NCBI RefSeq assembly: GCF_024433635.1
Contig: NZ_WNJZ01000009.1
Span: 31,977 to 95,976 of the forward strand
DNA from: Ruminococcus sp. zg-924
GTDB lineage: Bacteria; Bacillota; Clostridia; Oscillospirales; Acutalibacteraceae
Length of the DNA: 64,000 nt
Direction of reading: 5' to 3'
The translations under genes and the position numbers were made by a program. The notes beneath the pieces were generated by a model that worked only from the letters and a program-made list of their open reading frames with translations, made no database searches and had not been told where the DNA came from. Position 1 is the first letter of the stretch; every line of letters begins with the position of its first letter. Shown piece after piece: positions 8,637-16,121 of the stretch.

Positions 8637-9350
8637 ATGAAAAGAAAAGCAATCTATGCGCTTTTAGGCGCATGCCTTATTGTGTTTGTCGCAGTGCTTA
8701 TGCCGACTCTTGCTTATACTACCTCACTTGATTTGACAAGAATAAATCATTTCACTTGGGGAGGGGAGCAGCCGACTCAGCCGCCGGACAAACCAATTCC
8801 CGAACCTAATCAATATATGATGACTGTCAGAAAGCAGTTTTCAACAGTTCAGCCGTCAAGTGCCGCTGTATTTTCGTTTGTGCTTTCAGCAGGCGATAAG
8901 GATTGCCCAATGCCGCTTGCTCAGACGGGCGGTAATTACAGCTTCACAATCACAGGCGCAGGAAGTGTAACATTACCGGCAATAGAATATGCCAAAGCCG
9001 GAAAATACACTTATACCGTAACAGAGAAAAACACAGGTGAAGCGGGCTATACGTACGATATCGCTGTCTACACCGTAACTGTTACGGCTGAAAAGCAAGA
9101 AGGTAAGATTAAGGTAACGGGCACTGATATAACTATGAAAACAAACGGCAAGACCTACGATAAGCTCACTGAAGTTGTGTTCACCAACGCATATGCTCCA
9201 AAGGGTGGGTCAAGCGAAATTCCGAAAATGTCGGACTCAGCGCCTATTGAGCTTTATTGGACCTTGCTTATAATATCGGCGGTCGGTTTCGTCGGGTGTT
9301 GCGTGTTCCTGCTGCTCAGACGAAATAAAACTCGCTATGGAAGGAAATAG
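8637..9350 (+). CDS. Pilin-like subunit with isopeptide domain and C-terminal membrane anchor
   Basis: A 237-residue protein. Its N-terminal signal ends with LDLTRINHFTWGGE, like the SipW substrates upstream, followed by a Pro-rich linker. Residues about 58-195 match the Spy0128/FctA pilin domain: TVRKQF supplies a candidate isopeptide Lys, KYTYTVTEK the Glu, and VVFTNAY the Asn. The C-terminus has EIPKMSDSAPIELYW where an (L/I)PKTGDS sorting motif would normally sit, then a membrane helix at about 208-227 and the tail RRNKTRYGRK. It probably anchors the fibre at the membrane or wall, with the sortase encoded next as partner. The T-G to M-S change in the sorting motif makes processing uncertain. 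Confidence 0.8.
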   Translation: MKRKAIYALLGACLIVFVAVLMPTLAYTTSLDLTRINHFTWGGEQPTQPPDKPIPEPNQYMMTVRKQFSTVQPSSAAVFSFVLSAGDKDCPMPLAQTGGNYSFTITGAGSVTLPAIEYAKAGKYTYTVTEKNTGEAGYTYDIAVYTVTVTAEKQEGKIKVTGTDITMKTNGKTYDKLTEVVFTNAYAPKGGSSEIPKMSDSAPIELYWTLLIISAVGFVGCCVFLLLRRNKTRYGRK

Positions 9351-10143
9351 TTCTTTGCGTAATCTTTTTAATGTCCATAAGCCACGCTACGGCACCAAAA
9401 ATGATATTGTCAGAAATGCAGTCGTTGCTCTTGCGGCTGTGTTTCTTGCTGTTGCAGTACTGTGCGCCTCGTTGCTTTTATCAACACAGCGTCAGTATAA
9501 CGAATCGGGCGACTACTACTCAAAAATAAGCGCAGATATATCCCCGGAAAACAACAGTAAAAACTTGCATCAAAGCGTGACAATGAGTGGGGAGGAGCTA
9601 TCAAATATCGGCAAGGACGTGGTGGGTTGGATAACCTTCCCGGATACGCAGATTGATTACCCTGTTGCACAGTGCGACAACAACTCTTACTATTGCTATC
9701 ATCTGCCGGATGGCAGCTACAATGTTGGCGGAACAATATTTATGGATATGTTAAAAAGCAAGGATATGAAAAGCCGCAACACCGTCTTATACGGGCATCA
9801 TATGAAAAACGGTAGTATGTTCCAAAATATAACTTACTACAAGAACAGCTCTTTTTTCGAAGACCACAAAACAGCGTACTATTACACTGCAAACGGCGAT
9901 TATGAAATTCAAATTGCATACGGTTTTGTGATAAGCTCACATCAGTGGAACAGCGAGGAGTATATTAAGGATGCCAATATGATGAAGCTTGTTGAATATG
10001 CAAAGGAGAACACTACCTTTAATAGTGGGGTAGAAATAACCGCCACAGACAGGATAATGACGTTTTCCACCTGCTCCTATGAGTTCAGTGACGCAAATTA
10101 TATGCTAATCGGAAAGGTTGTGCCGCTTATTGTCAGCGAGTAA
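9337..10143 (+). CDS. Class B sortase (catalytic Arg replaced)
   Basis: A 268-residue membrane transpeptidase that would join or anchor surface proteins. It has an N-terminal cytoplasmic piece with HKPRYGTK, a membrane helix at about 28-50, and a sortase B barrel: VGWITFPDTQIDYPV, LYGHHM (catalytic His154) and FSTCSYEF (Cys246). The Arg expected in the following strand (typically A-R-F/Y-V-V) is Asn254 here (DANYMLIG), so the usual Cys-His-Arg triad is incomplete. The ATG overlaps the pilin gene by 14 bases. An in-frame TTG at codon 7, better spaced from GGAAGG, is an alternative start. The partner is probably the pilin-like protein just upstream. Confidence 0.85.
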   Translation: MEGNSSLRNLFNVHKPRYGTKNDIVRNAVVALAAVFLAVAVLCASLLLSTQRQYNESGDYYSKISADISPENNSKNLHQSVTMSGEELSNIGKDVVGWITFPDTQIDYPVAQCDNNSYYCYHLPDGSYNVGGTIFMDMLKSKDMKSRNTVLYGHHMKNGSMFQNITYYKNSSFFEDHKTAYYYTANGDYEIQIAYGFVISSHQWNSEEYIKDANMMKLVEYAKENTTFNSGVEITATDRIMTFSTCSYEFSDANYMLIGKVVPLIVSE

Positions 10144-10269
10144 TTTTAATTAAATAATGAAACTATGCACGGATTTTGAATAGGGGCTTATTGAAGCGTT
10201 CTTGACCGTTTCTTTGCGCTTTGTTGAACCGTGTTCGCATAATATAACATTTTACTAATTGAAAGGATT

Positions 10270-10656
10270 ATGATAACAGAAATGAGTGAAAAAAACGAAT
10301 TGCCGGAGTTAACAGCGAAAACTGCACACGATATTGCCTTTACGGTTCACAAGCGCCATTATTATGATTGCCGTGAGGTTGACGATGTGCTTGACCGCCT
10401 GCTTGAGCTTATCGACAAACAGGAGCAGGAAAAGCTGGAGATAGACAGCCGCCTGCGTGAGTATGAGGCGAATATTGCCTCGATTTTGCTCGATTTGCAA
10501 AAGCTGAAAACTATATTGCAGCAGGAAGATGAGATTACTCTGCTTGAAGCGGAGGAAGAATCAGCAGAAGAACCGATTGATGAATCAACGCAAATAACGT
10601 CTGAAACACAATCGGATGAAGTGGCAGACGAGGTACAGGACGAACAAAAGGATTAA
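10270..10656 (+). CDS. DivIVA-like coiled-coil protein
   Basis: A 128-residue cytosolic protein. The block FTVHKRHYYDCREVDDVLDRL resembles the N-terminal membrane-binding motif of DivIVA/GpsB proteins (F-x-x-x-x-x-G/H-Y-x-x-x-E-V-D-x-x-L). It is followed by a coiled coil to about residue 85 and a very acidic tail. Such proteins sit at curved membrane (poles, septa) and recruit partners. Its place directly after the sortase, same strand, suggests it could localise the fibre machinery, which is inference. The first ATG is only three bases from GAAAGG, so the ATG at codon 5 may be used. Confidence 0.6.
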   Translation: MITEMSEKNELPELTAKTAHDIAFTVHKRHYYDCREVDDVLDRLLELIDKQEQEKLEIDSRLREYEANIASILLDLQKLKTILQQEDEITLLEAEEESAEEPIDESTQITSETQSDEVADEVQDEQKD

Positions 10657-10675
10657 GTTTTATGTTGAAGTATAA

Positions 10676-10852
10676 AACTTTATAAGAAATAAACAACCCT
10701 CCCGACCACCGTTAGTGCATGTGCAATGCCACGACTGCGGAACACGAGAGGCACTTGAGAGTATTGGTGTGAACGATGCCGAGCAGGAGCGGATTCTGGA
10801 AACCATCCACCATCATACAGAAAGCCGAATAGATATGAGTTGTAATTTTTAA
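10676..10852 (+). pseudogene. Remnant of an unknown Cys-containing protein
   Basis: An open stretch with no proper start or ribosome binding site encodes about 58 residues including CHDCGTREALESIGVNDAEQ and ends in a stop. The sequence is protein-like and more GC-rich than the AT-rich DNA that follows, so it looks like the C-terminal end of a gene whose front has been lost. I do not recognise the family; the CxxC suggests a metal-binding knuckle. It marks the junction between the fibre locus and accessory DNA. Confidence 0.4.
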
Positions 10853-10858
10853 AATATA

Positions 10859-10886
10859 TTGACTTGTCTTATTTGTGTGCTATAAT
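10859..10886 (+). promoter_or_regulatory. Promoter of the PD-(D/E)XK-like gene
   Basis: TTGACT at 859-864 (of the 10-kb block), a 16-bp spacer, and TATAAT at 881-886, about 60 bp upstream of the start codon. Confidence 0.6.
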
Positions 10887-10946
10887 TGTACAATAAAACT
10901 TGTTAATGTCAGTAAAATATCAGTAATATTAAGGGAGTAATGTATA

Positions 10947-11561
10947 ATGGGTAATTGTTATTATCAATCATATAAAAATCATTGTATAGAACTTGAACAA
11001 ATAATGAAACAAAATCATGGTGATAGTAAAGATGCAAAGAAACTTAGAGGTGCAATAGCAGTAGAACTGCTGAAACAAGAACTCACTAAATATTTTTTGA
11101 ATAATAACGAACCATTTAAAACTTCATCAGTTAATTCATATATAGCTGGGTCAAAATATGAATATGATTTACTAATAGTAAAAGAAGATGCAGCGCCGTA
11201 TTTAGGTTTAGTATATCAGCCAAAAGATGTTATTGCTGTTATAGAAAGTAAAGCAGGAGGACTTTTTGATGTAGACAAGAATACAAGTAGTATTGCACTG
11301 GCAGTTAATCGTGCATTAGGAATTAATTCAAATATTAAATTTGGATACATCACAATGAGCGAAAATGTACCTGTTAAAAACTATAATAAAAATGGAAAAC
11401 CAACAGTGAGGCATTGGGATTTGACGAAAAAATATTTAAGAGAAAAAATCAATGAATATGTAATTGTTTATGCAGTAACTCTACATAAAGGAAAGTTACT
11501 AATTGACGAAGGCTCTGATAATGAATTTTATGATTTCATAAATGCATTGATAGAAAAATAA
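10947..11561 (+). CDS. PD-(D/E)XK nuclease-like protein
   Basis: A 204-residue cytosolic protein. The centre reads SKYEYDLLIV, then DVIAVIESKAGG, a spacing typical of PD-(D/E)XK nuclease folds (acidic residue in a beta strand, then E-x-K in the next). The DNA is distinctly AT-rich compared with the flanking core genes, with many AAA/AAT/TAT codons, a sign of recent acquisition. It has its own promoter and is closed by a terminator, so it forms a single-gene unit. It could be a restriction-type or DUF6602-like nuclease in a defence setting; substrate and activity are unknown. It starts at ATG after AAGGGAG. Confidence 0.55.
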   Translation: MGNCYYQSYKNHCIELEQIMKQNHGDSKDAKKLRGAIAVELLKQELTKYFLNNNEPFKTSSVNSYIAGSKYEYDLLIVKEDAAPYLGLVYQPKDVIAVIESKAGGLFDVDKNTSSIALAVNRALGINSNIKFGYITMSENVPVKNYNKNGKPTVRHWDLTKKYLREKINEYVIVYAVTLHKGKLLIDEGSDNEFYDFINALIEK

Positions 11562-11569
11562 ATTTATAC

Positions 11570-11604
11570 ATAGCATCGGTTAGAAATAAACGGTGCTATT
11601 TTTA
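11570..11604 (+). terminator. Intrinsic terminator of the nuclease-like gene
   Basis: A 12-bp arm pair (ATAGCATCGGTT with AAACGGTGCTAT, one wobble and one mismatch) and a 6-nt loop, followed by TTTTATA. It lies eight bases after the stop codon. Confidence 0.8.
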
Positions 11605-11844
11605 TACCCTATTGGAGGTGAGATGTTGCGAAAACTTAAAAAGTACAAATCTACAAAGTTCAAGTCGAAGAACTCTGTATATGACAGTAGTGGTTTATTT
11701 TTTTATAAATTTTATATTCTTGGTGACTTCTTGATTGTTTCGTGGTATATTAAAGATGGCGGACGGTTGAAGGCTTGTTTACTTGCTGATTACCGCCTTC
11801 AGAGACATCAGATACATCAAATAAACTACACACAGGAGGAAAAA

Positions 11845-12324
11845 ATGAAAATTTACAAAATTAACATTCAGTTTGCTGACCCAAATTCACCGGATTTTGA
11901 TGATTCTACTATAATGCCTGTTCTTGAAAAGGCAATTACGAATTACAATACAAAGTCACTCATTGCAAAAAATCCTAAGAAAATCACAGGTAAAACGATA
12001 GTCGATCCACGAACTCTGCAGCTTGTATTACAAAGCGAAAGTGAACTCCCTTTCCCGAGTAAAGCACTCCGTTTGTTTTCTGCTTATCTGGTAGATCCAG
12101 ATACTGAGGGCGCACTAAATCAGTATATTTATGGAAAACAGCTGTTCAAGATGGCGGCCGAAGAGATTACAGAAGCAGAGCATCCGAATAACAAAGAAAC
12201 GGGAAATGACGTCAACGCTTTACGCATAAAAGTCATATCACTGATTGTAAAAGCATCGGAAGCTAAGCTTATCAAAATATTAGAAGTTTTAGAGGAGGAG
12301 AAAAGTAATGAGAAACAGAAATGA
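11845..12324 (+). CDS. Unknown 159-residue protein
   Basis: I do not recognise this protein. The start chosen is the ATG behind a perfect CAGGAGGAAAAA; the reading frame is open further upstream, but that part is low-complexity and not protein-like. The product begins MKIYKINIQFADP, contains a helical C-terminal half and ends in an acidic/basic tail (EVLEEEKSNEKQK). No membrane segment or signal is visible. It overlaps the next gene by 17 bases, so the two are probably translationally coupled. The region lies among phage relics and acquired genes. Confidence 0.6.
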   Translation: MKIYKINIQFADPNSPDFDDSTIMPVLEKAITNYNTKSLIAKNPKKITGKTIVDPRTLQLVLQSESELPFPSKALRLFSAYLVDPDTEGALNQYIYGKQLFKMAAEEITEAEHPNNKETGNDVNALRIKVISLIVKASEAKLIKILEVLEEEKSNEKQK

Positions 12325-12712
12325 AGTCGCTCGCTGTATTATTGAGATCTTAATTCCTTATGCGGATTGCTTCGCATGGGGGGATTTCGGGGCAGCAGGT
12401 AACCCTTGTTATGATCCGTATAACTGGTCTTCACCTGCAGAAGAGGAAGAAGAGGCATATACGCTGGCAGCAGTACAGCTTGAACTTAAAAAGAACGGGC
12501 AGCGCCACATTGACCTTGCGGAGAAGGTCGCCAATAACACAGGCAACGATTATGTAACTTATCCCTATTTGCGTGATGCCGTTAGCAGGATTTTGGCTTC
12601 AAGTACATATGACGAGCTTCTTACCCAGGTGAAATTTTCACGTATGATTAAGAACATGATGAAATCAAAGGGATTGACAACAATCTCATCAATAGAAGAA
12701 GTATTATCCTGA
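12308..12712 (+). CDS. Unknown 134-residue protein coupled to the preceding gene
   Basis: I do not recognise the family. The ATG follows GAGGAGGAG inside the end of the preceding gene. The protein starts with a short hydrophobic helix (CIIEILIPYADCFAW), then an acidic stretch rich in Glu, then a helical, mostly polar remainder (LAEKVANNTGNDYVTYPYLRDAVSRIL). No known catalytic motif is visible. Together with the upstream 159-residue protein it forms a two-gene unit of unknown purpose. Confidence 0.55.
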   Translation: MRNRNEVARCIIEILIPYADCFAWGDFGAAGNPCYDPYNWSSPAEEEEEAYTLAAVQLELKKNGQRHIDLAEKVANNTGNDYVTYPYLRDAVSRILASSTYDELLTQVKFSRMIKNMMKSKGLTTISSIEEVLS

Positions 12713-12762
12713 ATTGGTAGGAGCTTTTCTTATGCCTATTTTTAGAAAAGGATAGTGATTTT

Positions 12763-12903
12763 ATGGGATTTTTAAGAGGAATATTTCGTTCAAGAGATGC
12801 CCTTTGGGTTATTGCTTGACTTGTGGGAGTGTCATAAGCAGTACAACGGCATCACAAAACCAAAGCGAAAGGTTTCTATTGACGATGTTATTCCGTATGG
12901 CGT
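12763..12903 (+). pseudogene. Prophage relic: portal-protein start joined to a tail gene end
   Basis: The ATG at 12763, behind AAAAGGAT, begins MGFLRGIFRSRD, which looks like the start of HK97-type phage portal proteins. After twelve codons the sequence switches, out of frame, to the 3' end of a gene reading MPFGLLLDLWECHKQYNGITKP and ending IPYGV. That same end is present at 16981-17091. The join looks like a large internal deletion of a prophage that removed everything between portal and tail genes. The portal identity rests on twelve residues only. Confidence 0.5.
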
Positions 12904-12974
12904 TTGATTACTTTGAAAAAGATTGAGATTGTTTGAGCGGTATGATATAATTAACTTGTTGCTAAATCGAAATT
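12797..12974 (+). repeat. Direct repeat, copy A (~178 bp)
   Basis: This segment matches 16981-17159 with only a few differences, mostly in the first ~20 bases and at three later positions. It contains the end of a phage tail-type gene plus a promoter. The two copies flank the LysR/MerR/oxidoreductase module, about 4.2 kb apart, in the same orientation. Confidence 0.9.
12923..12951 (+). promoter_or_regulatory. Promoter carried by repeat copy A, reading into lysR
   Basis: TTGAGA (12923-12928), 17 bp, TATAAT (12946-12951). It points at the LysR-type gene starting 57 bp further on. Confidence 0.7.
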
Positions 12975-13007
12975 TAAGTATAATGCCTTGTATGGAGGCA
13001 CATAATT

Positions 13008-13886
13008 ATGGAACTTAGAGTATTAAACTACTTTCTTATGGTTGCAAGAGAAGAAAATATTACGAAAGCCGCACAGCTTCTTCATGTGACACAGCCGACT
13101 CTTTCAAGACAGCTTATGCAGCTCGAAGAGGAACTCGGCGTAAAGCTGTTTGACAGGTGCAGTCACAGCATTATTCTTACAAGTGAAGGAATGCTCCTAA
13201 AGCGCCGAGCGCAGGAAATGCTAAACCTTGCAGAAAAGACCCGCAATGAGCTTACGCAAAATGAAGAGAACCTGACAGGATTGATTTCCATCGGCAGCGG
13301 AGAATTACAAAGCATGAATGAACTGGCGAATTTGATTTCCGGCTTTCGCCTCCATCATCCCCTTATTACATTTGATATTTTCAGCGGAAACGCAGAGGGA
13401 ATTAAAGCTCGTATTGAAAGCGGAGCATTGGATATGGGCCTTCTGCTGGAGCCTGTCGATACAGCTAAGTATGAGTTTATCCGGCTGCATACAAAAGAAA
13501 AGTGGGGGGTGCTTGTTCGTGATGATTCCGAACTTGCCGTAAAGGAAAGCGTTGCGCCGGAAGATTTGGTGGATTATCCTTTGTTAGTGCCTGCAAACAA
13601 ACCGGTACAGAACGAGCTTGCAAGTTGGTTTGGTGATTATGCAAAGCAAATGAATATCATATCCACGCATAATCTTGTATATAACAGTGCGGTTATGGTA
13701 CAAAACGGTGTTGGAATTACCGTAACGCTGAAACTGGACTGTCATTATGATCATCTGAAATTCATTCCGCTTCGAAACGGGTCGGAACTTAGCTCTGTCC
13801 TTGCATGGAAGGACAGTCAAGTATTTTCACCGGCTACAACTGCGTTTATTGATTATATAAAGAAATGCCCAAAAGGCATTGTATGA
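13008..13886 (+). CDS. LysR-type transcriptional regulator
   Basis: A 292-residue DNA-binding regulator. The N-terminal winged HTH is plain (MELRVLNYFLMVAREENITKAAQLLHVTQPTLSRQLMQLEEELGVKLF), followed by a periplasmic-binding-like effector domain from about residue 90. It starts at ATG 7 bases after GGAGG. It heads a same-strand set (MerR-type regulator, aldo-keto reductase, flavodoxin, CMD-cupin) that it probably controls, although a strong hairpin terminator separates it from them. It resembles the LysR at 21115, which also sits beside small oxidoreductase/hydrolase genes. The inducer is unknown. Confidence 0.92.
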   Translation: MELRVLNYFLMVAREENITKAAQLLHVTQPTLSRQLMQLEEELGVKLFDRCSHSIILTSEGMLLKRRAQEMLNLAEKTRNELTQNEENLTGLISIGSGELQSMNELANLISGFRLHHPLITFDIFSGNAEGIKARIESGALDMGLLLEPVDTAKYEFIRLHTKEKWGVLVRDDSELAVKESVAPEDLVDYPLLVPANKPVQNELASWFGDYAKQMNIISTHNLVYNSAVMVQNGVGITVTLKLDCHYDHLKFIPLRNGSELSSVLAWKDSQVFSPATTAFIDYIKKCPKGIV

Positions 13887-13928
13887 AATAGAAAATAGGC
13901 GTTGGACATTTCATAAATATAAAACTAT

Positions 13929-13967
13929 AATATAGGTGTTCCCGGATAGGGGCACCTATATTTTTTT
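13929..13967 (+). terminator. Terminator after lysR
   Basis: AATATAGGTG pairs with CACCTATATT, with an inner CCC/GGG extension, followed by a long T run (TTTTTTTG). It lies between the LysR gene and the MerR-type gene. Confidence 0.85.
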
Positions 13968-13985
13968 GTAAAGGATGGCAGAAAG

Positions 13986-14378
13986 ATGACAAAGGAAGAA
14001 GTCAGCGAACGTTATTGTATTCCGATCAGCATCCTGAACGAATACCATGAGATGGGACTTTGCGATGCCGTCCGCATGGCGATGGATGATTGGCATTATG
14101 ATGACGAAGATTTGGAACGACTCAGTATGATCATGGCGCTTCACGATATGGGCTTTCAAAAAGAGGAAGTAGAATCCTATATGAAACTGCTGATCGAAGG
14201 AGATTCTACAGAAAAAGCAAGAATGAAAATACTGGATGAGCATCGCAAAAAAGCATTGGATGAAATACATTTGCGGGAACGCCAGCTTGATCGGATGGAT
14301 TATCTGCGGCATGAAATCCGTGAAAATCTAAAGAAAAACAGAAGTAAAGGAGGAAACAAATGCAATACACAAAATTAG
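13986..14378 (+). CDS. MerR-type HTH regulator
   Basis: A 130-residue protein. The N-terminal part (KEEVSERYCIPISILNEYHEMGL, then WHYDDEDLERLSMIMALHDMGFQKEEVESYM) follows the MerR HTH plan: a helix-turn-helix, a wing, and the length-sensing second helix. The C-terminal coiled coil (about 75-120) would mediate dimerisation. No cysteine cluster for metal binding is visible, so an organic effector or redox signal is more likely. It overlaps the aldo-keto reductase start by 19 bases, so they are probably co-translated. Confidence 0.75.
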   Translation: MTKEEVSERYCIPISILNEYHEMGLCDAVRMAMDDWHYDDEDLERLSMIMALHDMGFQKEEVESYMKLLIEGDSTEKARMKILDEHRKKALDEIHLRERQLDRMDYLRHEIRENLKKNRSKGGNKCNTQN

Positions 14379-15364
14379 GAAATACCGATATAGAAATATC
14401 CAAGTTATGCGTTGGCTGTATGAGTTTTGGCAAAGCAGGAACAATGCATGACTGGACACTGGACGCTGAGAAAAGCGAAGCGGTGATCAAGCACGCTCTT
14501 TCTCTTGGTATCAATTTTTTCGACACGGCAAACGGGTATTCGGCGGGAACAAGTGAGGAATACCTCGGCAAGGCAATCAAAAATAATGTGCCGAGAGATC
14601 AGGTAGTGATAGCGTCTAAGGTTTATTTCAACGAAGGACGGTTATCTCGAAAAGCCATTCTAAGGGAAATCGAAGGCACGCTTAAACGTCTCGGAACAGA
14701 TTATCTTGATTTATATATCATCCACCGTTTCGATTACGATACACCGATTGAAGAAACGATGGAAGCATTGGACTTACTGGTAAAAGCGGGAAAAGTCCGA
14801 GCTATCGGTGCGTCTGCAATGTACGGATACCAGTTTCACAATATGCAGCTTATAGCGAAGGAGCATGGCTGGACACAGTTTTCCGCAATGGAAAACCACT
14901 ATAACCTCCTGTACAGAGAGGATGAACGGGAGCTAATTCCCATCTGCAATCAAATGGGCGTGTCTCTGATGCCATACAGCCCACTTGCCGGAGGACATTT
15001 GGCGAGAGCAACGTGGCAGTCCAAGTCTCTACGAGGTCAGACCGACCGTGTCGCCAAAGGTAAGTATGACAGAATGGAACAGCAGGACATTCTGATTGTG
15101 AATCGGGTAAAAGAACTTTCGGAAAAATACAACTGTAAAATGTCACAAATAGCGATTGCGTGGCAGTGGGCTAAGGGTATTGCCTCTCCTATCATCGGAG
15201 CAACGAAGGCGTCCTATTTGAATGATGCAGTAGGTGCTTTGGAAATCAATTTGACAGCAGAGGACATTGCGTTTTTGGAAGAGCTTTATGTTCCGCATCC
15301 GATTGTCGGTGCAATTGATAAGAATCCTGATCAAGGCGTTATCCTGCTCGACGAGAAAAAATAG
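14360..15364 (+). CDS. Aldo-keto reductase
   Basis: A 334-residue cytosolic NADPH-dependent oxidoreductase of the (beta/alpha)8 AKR family. The tetrad is visible: Asp55 and Tyr60 (FFDTANGYSAG), Lys87 (VIASKVYF) and His122 (LYIIHRFD). The C-terminal cofactor site shows SPIIGATKASYL. It starts at ATG after AAAGGAGG. It would reduce aldehydes or ketones; the substrate cannot be read from the sequence. It lies in a set with a flavodoxin lipoprotein and a CMD-cupin protein, an arrangement common in Clostridia for detoxification of reactive carbonyls or quinones. Confidence 0.93.
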   Translation: MQYTKLGNTDIEISKLCVGCMSFGKAGTMHDWTLDAEKSEAVIKHALSLGINFFDTANGYSAGTSEEYLGKAIKNNVPRDQVVIASKVYFNEGRLSRKAILREIEGTLKRLGTDYLDLYIIHRFDYDTPIEETMEALDLLVKAGKVRAIGASAMYGYQFHNMQLIAKEHGWTQFSAMENHYNLLYREDERELIPICNQMGVSLMPYSPLAGGHLARATWQSKSLRGQTDRVAKGKYDRMEQQDILIVNRVKELSEKYNCKMSQIAIAWQWAKGIASPIIGATKASYLNDAVGALEINLTAEDIAFLEELYVPHPIVGAIDKNPDQGVILLDEKK

Positions 15365-15393
15365 AAAAATAAAATAAGGAAGGATTTTGTACA

Positions 15394-16074
15394 ATGAAAA
15401 AGATTATACCGATACTTTTATCAATTCTAATGGTGCTTTCCCTTGCCGCCTGTGCAGGGAACAGCAACAATCCGTCGGAAAGCAGCTCTCAGAACAGTAC
15501 AGCAAGCACAAACGAAAACAAAACAGAATCGTCGAACACTTCGGCGAGTGGGGCGACAGACTCTCAACCTGATGATGCCGAAACAGGGAAAAAAGTGCTG
15601 GTAGCTTACTTCTCCGCAACAGGAACGACAAAAAAGCTTGCAGAATATGCGGCAGACGCTATGGATGCCGAACTTTATGAGATCGTTCCCCAACAGCCTT
15701 ACACCTCTGCCGACCTTGACTACGGTGACAAAAACAGCCGTTCCACAAAAGAGATGAATGATCCGGGCACCCGTCCTGAAATCAACGGCAGTGTGGAAAA
15801 TATGGCGGATTATGATATTGTTTTCATCGGCTATCCGATTTGGTGGGGCGAAGCTCCTAGAATCGTCAGCACCTTTATGGAAAGCTATGACTTTTCGGGA
15901 AAGACCGTTGTTACCTTCAGCACCTCAGGAAGCAGCGGGCATAATGACAGCAGTATTCAGCCTCTTGCCACCGGCGTAAACTGGATTACCGGAACAAGAT
16001 TTGCAAGCAATTCTTCCCGTGACGATATGGTGGAATGGATTAACGGACTCGGTTTAGATATTCAGGAAAAATAA
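15394..16074 (+). CDS. Flavodoxin-like lipoprotein
   Basis: A 226-residue exported lipoprotein. The signal peptide ends with a lipobox LAAC (Cys20), followed by a Ser/Asn/Thr-rich linker to about residue 65. A flavodoxin fold follows: VLVAYFSATGTTKKLAEYAAD (phosphate-binding loop), DYDIVFIGYPIWWGEAPRIV (FMN-stacking Trp) and TFSTSGSSGHNDS. It would carry electrons with FMN at the outer face of the membrane, probably for quinone or xenobiotic reduction together with the neighbouring reductase. It starts at ATG after AAGGAAGG. Confidence 0.9.
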   Translation: MKKIIPILLSILMVLSLAACAGNSNNPSESSSQNSTASTNENKTESSNTSASGATDSQPDDAETGKKVLVAYFSATGTTKKLAEYAADAMDAELYEIVPQQPYTSADLDYGDKNSRSTKEMNDPGTRPEINGSVENMADYDIVFIGYPIWWGEAPRIVSTFMESYDFSGKTVVTFSTSGSSGHNDSSIQPLATGVNWITGTRFASNSSRDDMVEWINGLGLDIQEK

Positions 16075-16121
16075 AGCAGAAGTATGGATTAAACTTAACA
16101 ATATTAAATAAGATAGGAGAA

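Noticed and set aside
10947..11561. Restriction-modification system
   Set aside because: No methyltransferase or specificity gene accompanies the PD-(D/E)XK-like protein, so only the nuclease-like fold is claimed.
11593..11844. In-frame 5' extension of the 159-residue gene, with a possible ATG at 11623
   Set aside because: The ATG at 11623 has a usable ribosome binding site, but the 74 extra residues are not protein-like and a far better AGGAGG lies just before 11845. A short leader peptide remains possible.
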